NCBI GenBank assembly: GCA_021802325.1
Contig: JAKAAM010000031.1
Span: 1 to 10,682, forward strand
Length of the DNA: 10,682 bases
DNA from: Nitrospirota bacterium
GTDB taxonomy: Bacteria; Nitrospirota_A; Leptospirillia; Leptospirillales; Leptospirillaceae
Direction: 5' to 3'
The notes beneath the pieces were generated by a model. The model did not search any database. It was given only the letters and a program-made list of their open reading frames with translations, and was not told the DNA's origin. The translations under genes were made by a program, and so were the position numbers. Position 1 is the first letter of the stretch; every line of letters begins with the position of its first letter. Positions 6,225 through 10,682 of the stretch are shown piece after piece.

Positions 6225-6242
6225 TCTATTTCGGATTTAGGG
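6225..6242 (-). repeat. terminal inverted repeat of the IS1380-like remnant (merP side)
   Basis: Reverse complement CCCTAAATCCGAAATAGA; it starts 22 bases after the merP stop codon and pairs with 5656-5673. Confidence 0.7.
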
Positions 6243-6264
6243 TTTTCCAGACCCATTGATTTTC

Positions 6265-6597
6265 TTATTCTGAAGACCGGATCATTTGGACGGACAGAAG
6301 CGAGGACGGGTATCCGGCCTCGTCCGTGGCCCGTTCGAGATCCCGGATCCGGACGTCTCCTTTCCTGATCCAGACCGTGGCGGTTTTTGACGACAGGCTG
6401 GCCTGTGCTCGCATCACCCCGGGAATCCGTTCGAGGGCTCTCCGGACAGTGAACGGACACAATTCGCAGTGCATTGACGGAACCGATAAACGAACCTTCT
6501 CTAGCAGGGGGGAGGTCGCCTGCGAAACATGAGGGACAAGAACAGCCATGAATCCGATCACAGTCCAGAACAAGACAGGAATTGTGAATCTTCGCAT
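6265..6597 (-). CDS. merP: MerP periplasmic mercury-binding protein
   Basis: A 110-residue exported protein. The ATG at 6597 is chosen because it follows AAAGGAG at ideal spacing; a start further upstream (6648) would run into merT and add residues ahead of the signal peptide. Residues 1-27 (MRRFTIPVLFWTVIGFMAVL, ending SQA) form a signal peptide with cleavage expected after SQA. The mature part is a small HMA-fold domain with SMHCELCPFTVRRAL, where C44 and C47 are the Hg(II)-binding pair of MerP (usually GMTCxxCP). The substitution of Met-Thr by Met-His is mild. MerP collects Hg(II) in the periplasm and gives it to MerT or a similar inner-membrane transporter. It follows merT by 13 bases and would originally have been followed closely by merA. 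Confidence 0.9.
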   Translation of the reverse strand: MRRFTIPVLFWTVIGFMAVLVPHVSQATSPLLEKVRLSVPSMHCELCPFTVRRALERIPGVMRAQASLSSKTATVWIRKGDVRIRDLERATDEAGYPSSLLSVQMIRSSE

Positions 6598-6610
6598 TTT
6601 TTCTCCTTTC

Positions 6611-6970
6611 TCAATGAAGGAACAATGGTCCGTACCAGGGAAAGGCAAGGATCAGGAAGCTGAGAAGCACAATCCCCCAGACCATCCAGCGAGCCTTCGC
6701 CACAGGGGTCCGGCACTGGGTTCCGATGCCACAGGAGTGAAAAGGTTTTTTCCACGTCGACCAGATCCCCCAACTCAAAAATAGCAGGGACAAGGTTACG
6801 AGCCAGGGGCGATAAGGATCGAGAGCAGCCAGACGGGTAGCCCAGGCACCTCCCAGACCGACAGAAACAAGAATAAGGGGTCCGATACAACAAACGACGG
6901 AAAGCACTGACGCTAACAAGCCCGCCGCAAGAGGAACTCCCCCGGAAGATCCCGATCTTTGTCTTGTCAT
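6611..6970 (-). CDS. merT: MerT mercuric ion transporter
   Basis: A 119-residue inner-membrane protein. The ATG at 6970 is preferred because GGGAGG stands 6-7 bases before it; an in-frame ATG at 7000 would overlap the upstream gene. It has three predicted membrane helices (about 12-34, 55-72 and 95-112). The vicinal cysteines C27-C28 lie in the first helix within SVVCCIGPLILVSVGLGGAW, the hallmark of MerT, followed by LDPYRPW. A second cysteine pair, C80 and C86 in HSCGIGTQC, lies in the cytoplasmic loop, as in the classical protein. MerT receives Hg(II) from MerP and passes it inside to MerA. Length and motifs are standard. It begins 14 bases after the stop of the MerC-like gene and is clearly co-transcribed with it. 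Confidence 0.93.
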   Translation of the reverse strand: MTRQRSGSSGGVPLAAGLLASVLSVVCCIGPLILVSVGLGGAWATRLAALDPYRPWLVTLSLLFLSWGIWSTWKKPFHSCGIGTQCRTPVAKARWMVWGIVLLSFLILAFPWYGPLFLH

Positions 6971-6984
6971 TGAAACCCTCCCGC

Positions 6985-7446
6985 TTAGGCGCATCCGCAA
7001 TCCGTTTTTTTCTTCTTGTCAGGCGGAGTTTCTAATCCGCACACGGCCGGTTGCCGGATTTTCCGGAGAATATCGCTTCCCGTTAGAACCAATAGTCCGG
7101 CTAGGCCGGCATACATGACCGGATGGTAAAGCTTCATTCCCAACGGAATCGCCAGCGCACAGGCGAGGTAGCATCCCAAGATCCCGTTGTTTCGATGGTT
7201 TTGGTAAGACCTGTAGGCGCCCCATGAGCCCAGAAGAAGGGAGGCGATCATCAGGGGAAAAAGGAGATGTTTTTTGATCAGGACTCCCAGACCAATGGCG
7301 CCAACAAAAGAGAGCAGGGCCGGTATGCCGGCACAGCAAAGAACGGCGAACAACGTCACAAAAGCGGCCCCGATTCCGACTCCCACCCTCTCCTTTTGGG
7401 GCTCCTTTGGAAACTCGTAAGGCGTGTCTGGTACAGGTCCCTCCAT
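6985..7446 (-). CDS. MerC-like mercury/heavy-metal membrane transporter
   Basis: A 153-residue membrane protein with ATG at 7446 after AAGGAAGGA. A hydrophilic N-terminus (1-22) is followed by about four hydrophobic helices (about 24-57, 60-78, 88-104 and 107-125). The first contains C37-C38 in FAVLCCAGIPALLSFVGAIG, strongly reminiscent of the CC-x-x-P-A-L-x-S-x-x-x-A-I-G-L-G segment of MerC. A second pair C92/C96 lies in a later helix. The C-terminus is lysine-rich and ends DCGCA, a cysteine cluster (C136, C150, C152) that could bind metal in the cytoplasm. As first gene of the operon, directly after the MerR-type promoter and before merT, it most likely imports Hg(II) alongside or instead of MerT. 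MerC proper is the best match by topology; other Mer transporter types (MerF, MerH) are possible, so no symbol is given. Confidence 0.75.
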   Translation of the reverse strand: MEGPVPDTPYEFPKEPQKERVGVGIGAAFVTLFAVLCCAGIPALLSFVGAIGLGVLIKKHLLFPLMIASLLLGSWGAYRSYQNHRNNGILGCYLACALAIPLGMKLYHPVMYAGLAGLLVLTGSDILRKIRQPAVCGLETPPDKKKKTDCGCA

Positions 7447-7568
7447 AGGTTCCTTCCTTTCGAAATGTTGATGAGCTGAGAGAGCCTCTCCTTTTTCGAA
7501 TAATTGTGATGCCCGGTTTTTACCGATTCTCCCTGGGCGATTCTTCAGGAATATTCCAGAATATTTAT

Positions 7569-7600
7569 ATGATAAACCCTTGTCTATACTCCAGAGTCAA
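7569..7600 (-). promoter_or_regulatory. MerR-type promoter/operator of the mer transport genes
   Basis: Reading leftwards on the minus strand, TTGACT (7600-7595) and TATCAT (7574-7569) are separated by 20 bases, the over-long spacer diagnostic of MerR-family regulated promoters. The spacer begins CTGGAGT and ends AAGGGTT, giving an imperfect dyad ACTCT...AGGGT. The dyad looks closer to ZntR/PbrR/CadR-type sites than to the classical GTAC-containing mer operator. It lies about 120 bases upstream of the MerC-like gene and 35 bases after the DUF1207-like gene stop. MerR (3447-3908) is the only MerR-family gene in view and its likely ligand-dependent activator. Confidence 0.65.
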
Positions 7601-7634
7601 GCAGGTTTTACGGCGATGTCCAACTCCGATTACG

Positions 7635-8570
7635 TCAAAAATCGAAATAGACCCCGAGGGCGAGATATTGGTCGCGCGCAAACAGGAGGTCGCCCATCGG
7701 AGAGAATCCGTTGTAAAAATCGATCGCCGTGCGGATTTGGAAATAGGACCCAGGGCGATGGAAGAGAAATCCCGTCTGAACATCCTCATTGGGGATAAAT
7801 CCGTTGATCCCCCGAGACTCCAAATAAACGGCGGCGTAAGCGCGTCCGTCCGATCCGAAAAGGGGGGAGAGGGGATCGGAGTACAGTTCGACCCCGGCCA
7901 GTCCAATGGTGGAATCCCCCAGTGAGGAATAATAGCCCAGGCTGATGACCCGGTAGGCAAATCCGCTGTAGATCCGCAGGTGGGGAGTGACGTCGTACGA
8001 GGGGATCACCTGGAGGATCTCCTGGCCGAAGTCGGAAAGTTTGGAAAGTCCGGTCATTTGAGTAAAGTTGTAGCCGGTGTGAGAACTCTCGTGGTAGAAG
8101 AAGATCCGTCCCGAAAACTTTCCCCACCGGAAGGTGATCGGGAGTCCGATCACATAGTCGGCGTCGATCAGATAAGTCGACGGACCGAAGAGCCCGAACC
8201 GGCTGAAGGACGCCCCCATGACTCCCACCTGGAGAGATTTGTCGACTCCGTCTGTGGATGATTCGAACCGTGCGATGCCGAAGTCGCCACCGAAAGTCCC
8301 ATTAAACTGCCCATAACCCTGATTTGACACAGTGAAGAACTGGACCGCGGAGGTGGGCTGCCGGGGATCGGCGAGCAGAGGCGTGAAGACATCCTGGGCC
8401 GGGAACAGGATCGTCCTGATGCCGGGTCTGGAGGAGGAGGGCGAAAGTCCCGGATCCTGGTCCAGCGTGACGGTGTCCGGGACGCCCTCGGCGGCAAAAC
8501 CGACAGAAACTACGGACACGGGAATTCCCATCAGGGTCAAAGCTGACAGAAGAACAATAAGAAAAGGCAT
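7635..8570 (-). CDS. DUF1207-like outer-membrane protein
   Basis: A 311-residue protein with ATG at 8570. Residues 1-27 are a signal peptide (hydrophobic MPFLIVLLSALTLMGIPVSV, ending GFAA). The mature part contains LFPAQDVFTPLLADPRQPTS (55-74), which resembles the opening of DUF1207 proteins, followed by alternating aromatic/polar strands (FGGDFGIARF, GRIFFYHESSHTGYN, LRIYSGFAYRVISLGYY). It ends in the aromatic strand ALGVYFDF, typical of outer-membrane barrels. No function is known to me for DUF1207. The start is odd: the hydrophobic signal core begins at the first residue, with only a weak RBS. A far better RBS (GGGGGAGG) precedes an ATG at 8613 in another frame, which would supply a basic n-region; see findings. 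No terminator separates its end from the mer promoter. Confidence 0.65.
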   Translation of the reverse strand: MPFLIVLLSALTLMGIPVSVVSVGFAAEGVPDTVTLDQDPGLSPSSSRPGIRTILFPAQDVFTPLLADPRQPTSAVQFFTVSNQGYGQFNGTFGGDFGIARFESSTDGVDKSLQVGVMGASFSRFGLFGPSTYLIDADYVIGLPITFRWGKFSGRIFFYHESSHTGYNFTQMTGLSKLSDFGQEILQVIPSYDVTPHLRIYSGFAYRVISLGYYSSLGDSTIGLAGVELYSDPLSPLFGSDGRAYAAVYLESRGINGFIPNEDVQTGFLFHRPGSYFQIRTAIDFYNGFSPMGDLLFARDQYLALGVYFDF

Positions 8571-8762
8571 CAGAGGTAACTCTCTTCCAAAAGATTTTGC
8601 GGTGGTCGATCATGGAAATACCTCCCCCGGATATTGGTCGGGAAGGAAGGATTTTTATTACAGATTTTCACAGTCCACGGTGTCCGGGATTCACTGCCAG
8701 ACCATCCTCTCCTTCATTTCCCCATTCTTGGAAAACGGTTGTTTTTTGGAGAGGGGACCGGC

Positions 8763-8791
8763 GAAAAACAGGACTGGCCGGAAAGAGTCCT
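8763..8791 (-). terminator. weak candidate intrinsic terminator after the TGA-interrupted gene
   Basis: On the minus strand AGGACT (8791-8786) pairs perfectly with AGTCCT (8775-8770) around a ten-base loop and is followed by GTTTTT. It lies 17 bases after the stop at 8808. The stem is only six pairs, so efficiency is doubtful. Confidence 0.35.
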
Positions 8792-8807
8792 TTGAGAAGG
8801 GACGAAT

Positions 8808-9572
8808 TCAGAAAAAGAAGGTCACGCCGACTTTTGGTCCCCAAAAAAGTTCGACCAGAGAGCAATACAGAAGGTTCATCGAAATAAAAATCGCCCGGTT
8901 GGGCTGAAAGAAATAGTCAGCCCCCACCTCTCCACGGTAAAAAACGGGATCGACGGGCGTTGCAACCTCCGGATCACCATAATTCCGAAACGCCCCCAAT
9001 GGCCAAAGCGCGGCGAAATTGGTGAATATCCCCCAATCATTCCACCGGCCCATGAAAAAACCCTTGAGTCCAAGGACGGGAACCGGGATTGAGCCCAGGA
9101 ATGCCGCATTCGGAGAGAGTTGATTCCCGGGGCCTGGGGGAAGGAAATCCTGAACGATCTCCCCTCCTTCAAACATGAGACCCGCCGTAAGCGGACCCTT
9201 TTCTCCGGCGACTCCGATCCCTCCCTGGAGCGATTCGAGATCTCCGAACACACTTTCTTCCCCTATCAGACCGGTTCCCGGATATGTGGCCGGAATGGAC
9301 GGAATTTGCATCAGTCAAACATTGAAATCGAACACCAGCGCGACCTGTGATTTCGAATCCGGCGTAAGGAAAAACAGCCCGGTCAACGATTCGAGGAGAC
9401 CGGATCATTGGGCAGTGTTGCCCTTTTTGTCATGCAAAGAGATTTCATTGAGGCCGACCCCTCCCGACAGCAGGTCCGGGAAAGAGACCGGTTCTGCATG
9501 CGCATTCGAGAAACCCGTCGTCAGAAAGGAGAGGGTGAAAATCCATTTTCCGATTAGGTTCCTGTGATTCAC
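8808..9572 (-). pseudogene. outer-membrane protein gene interrupted by two in-frame TGA codons
   Basis: GTG at 9572, preceded at good spacing by GGGGGAGG and one base after the TPR gene stop, opens a frame that stays in register for 255 codons to 8808, except for TGA at codon 56 (9407-9405) and codon 86 (9317-9315). Residues 1-27 are a signal peptide (IGKWIFTLSFLTTG, ending SNAHA). The middle (SGLLESLTGLFFLTPDSKSQ then VALVFDFNV) and the 167-residue remainder read as continuous barrel-type sequence and end in the aromatic GPKVGVTFFF. Neither a signal peptide nor a good RBS precedes the second half alone (first ATG at 9311), so it is unlikely to be a separate gene. Both TGA positions would fit tryptophan (TGG to TGA). 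Other genes here use TGA as stop, so a changed code is unlikely. I do not recognise the family. It probably formed an operon with the TPR gene. Confidence 0.6.
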
Positions 9573-9573
9573 G

Positions 9574-10682
9574 TCAGTCCTCCCCCTTCGAAAAAGGTTT
9601 GGTCACGAAAGAGGCGAATATCCGGAGAGGATCGTCGGGATCGTTATCAACGGATAAAAAAGCGGCTACGCCGATTGAATCAGTTCCGATCCTTTGAAAC
9701 GTCGGGAGGAAGGCCGCATCATCCCCCCGCCCCAAGAAATTGGTCCGTTTTCCGGATTCACTGGAATGCAGATGAGAGGGAGAGGGGGACCTGTCCTCCG
9801 ACAGGAAGTTGGTAGCCCGTGATGTCGGACGTTCCTCGGGAGGGAGACTGTCCAGGTAGTCCCGCAGGACCTTTTTGCCCTGTGCTGACTGTCCCATCCA
9901 AAGAAGGGCAACACCCTGGTAGTAAAGCCCCAGGGGGTCCACAAGACGCGCCTGGACGATTCTCTTGAGAAGACGGCTCTCTTTTTCGCTCAGGACGCCC
10001 TCCGACCATTGACGGATTGTCCGAAGCAGATCATTCATCCGTCGATTTCCCCGATCCCTCTCCCGTTTCTGCCGGAGTCCGTCCAAAAGGTGCCGGAAAG
10101 AACGTAGTGAATCCCGATATCCGTGCCGATCCCCTTCCCTTTTATCGAGAATGGCCACGAGGTATGGGAGGAGGACGTGCCGACTGTCCGAGAGGTTCGG
10201 TACTTCCCGATCAAAGATGTCCAAGGCTTTTCGAACGTGTCCGGCTTCCAGAAAGGCGAGTCCTTGCAGGTAGCGATCCTCTGGGGTGATCGTTTCCGGA
10301 ACCAGACGTCGCAAGATTTGGAGGGCGGACGATCCCTGCCCTTCCTCTACGGCCTGACGAGCCTGAAGACGGATCGAAGCCGGTGTTCCTGAAAGACTCC
10401 ACTCCTGTTGCGCGATCCGAAAGAACCCCTGGTCGCTTGCAATACGTCCTGCCACCTCGTGCCGGAGGGAAGGAGGAAGAAGTGTGGCCAAAAAATCCGC
10501 CCGGCCGAATTCATGGTGCCGCAGGGCTATCAAGGACAAATCGTATGCGACAGTCGGGGAGGATGTCCCGATTTTGCCTTTGGCCCATCGGGCCAGATCA
10601 TCCTTCCAGGGAATCTGTGCCAATACACGCTGGTTTCGGGAGAGAGTATCAACCAGAAGATAACGGGGGGCCCCGAATTCGA
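9574..10682 (-). CDS. TPR-repeat protein, 5' end outside window
   Basis: The minus-strand frame enters from the right edge and ends with TGA at 9576-9574. A TTG at 10623 is possible as a start, but the frame is open upstream to the edge (visible residues begin EFGAPRYLLVDTLSRNQRV), so the true start is probably beyond the window. About 368 residues are visible. They are largely helical with TPR-like units, clearest at visible residues about 134-161 (YLQGLAFLEAGHVRKALDIF) and about 248-277 (YYQGVALLWMGQSAQGKKVL). A very basic stretch (RQKRERDRGNRR) lies between them. The last ~75 residues are not TPR-like. TPR proteins are scaffolds; next to two envelope-protein genes a role in envelope assembly or secretion is possible but unproven. 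The next gene starts one base after this stop. Confidence 0.6.
   Translation of the reverse strand, partial: EFGAPRYLLVDTLSRNQRVLAQIPWKDDLARWAKGKIGTSSPTVAYDLSLIALRHHEFGRADFLATLLPPSLRHEVAGRIASDQGFFRIAQQEWSLSGTPASIRLQARQAVEEGQGSSALQILRRLVPETITPEDRYLQGLAFLEAGHVRKALDIFDREVPNLSDSRHVLLPYLVAILDKREGDRHGYRDSLRSFRHLLDGLRQKRERDRGNRRMNDLLRTIRQWSEGVLSEKESRLLKRIVQARLVDPLGLYYQGVALLWMGQSAQGKKVLRDYLDSLPPEERPTSRATNFLSEDRSPSPSHLHSSESGKRTNFLGRGDDAAFLPTFQRIGTDSIGVAAFLSVDNDPDDPLRIFASFVTKPFSKGED

Larger units (their letters stand above)
5656..6242 (-). mobile_element. internally deleted IS1380-like element, 587 bp
   Basis: Two 18-bp inverted repeats face each other: plus-strand 5656-5673 CCCTAAATCCGATTTAGA and, from the other side, reverse complement of 6225-6242 CCCTAAATCCGAAATAGA (16 of 18 identical). 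Between them on the minus strand are frameshifted pieces of an IS1380-type transposase N-terminus (see 5800-6130). The outer flanks TTTC and TTTT are a possible eroded four-base target duplication. The element fills nearly the whole 650-base gap between merP and merA; removing it leaves only about 60-70 bases between them. The IS1380 label comes from protein resemblance and ends beginning CC; the rest is seen directly. Confidence 0.7.

Noticed and set aside
7480..7500. GAGAG-AGC-CTCTC followed by CTTTTT as a terminator
   Set aside because: The T-run is on the plus strand, where no gene ends nearby, and the stem is only five pairs; it lies in the mer leader.
9315..9407. Selenocysteine at the two TGA codons
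   Set aside because: No selenocysteine insertion hairpin was apparent after either TGA, the context is not a redox motif, and two sites in an envelope protein would be unusual.
1..10682. CRISPR arrays, tRNA, rRNA, known riboswitches
   Set aside because: No regularly spaced direct repeats, tRNA-like cloverleaf arms or rRNA-like blocks were seen by eye on either strand.

Overview
The window reads as a chromosomal accessory region of a Gram-negative bacterium. Two proteins look like outer-membrane barrels, and most genes have strong GGAGG-type ribosome binding sites and ATG, GTG or TTG starts. A Leptospirillum-like (Nitrospirota) iron-oxidising acidophile would fit the style and content, but that is an inference from memory. 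No rRNA or tRNA is present to fix the taxonomy. Almost everything after base 879 lies on the minus strand.

Left part (1-2950): a plus-strand pair comes first, the 3' end of an XRE-type DNA-binding protein followed by an ImmA/IrrE-type zinc peptidase. Next is a complete IS1182-family insertion sequence (975-2651) with 16-bp inverted repeats and an AACA target duplication. It interrupts a small gene resembling the nitrate/nitrite transporter NrtS; removing the IS and one AACA copy rejoins the reading frame. To its right is a decayed IS1595-type transposase C-terminus.

Centre (3140-7630): a mercury-resistance locus on the minus strand, in transcription order merC-like, merT, merP, [dead IS], merA, merR, merB fragment. 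A long-spacer MerR-type promoter lies just upstream of the merC-like gene. The metal would pass from periplasmic MerP through MerT or the MerC-like protein to cytoplasmic MerA, which reduces Hg(II) to Hg(0). MerR, with all three mercury-binding cysteines, sits unusually at the far downstream end. Between merP and merA lies a 587-bp internally deleted IS1380-like element with 18-bp inverted repeats. MerB (organomercurial lyase) survives only as an N-terminal piece, cut off beside a hairpin sequence and the IS1595 remnant, so the locus looks narrow-spectrum (inorganic mercury only).

Right part (7635-10682): upstream of mer on the same strand lie a partial TPR protein, an envelope protein gene whose single reading frame is broken by two in-frame TGA codons, and a DUF1207-like outer-membrane protein whose best ribosome binding site points to a start in a different frame. 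The recurring theme is a working mer pathway surrounded by repeated IS insertion and gene decay.
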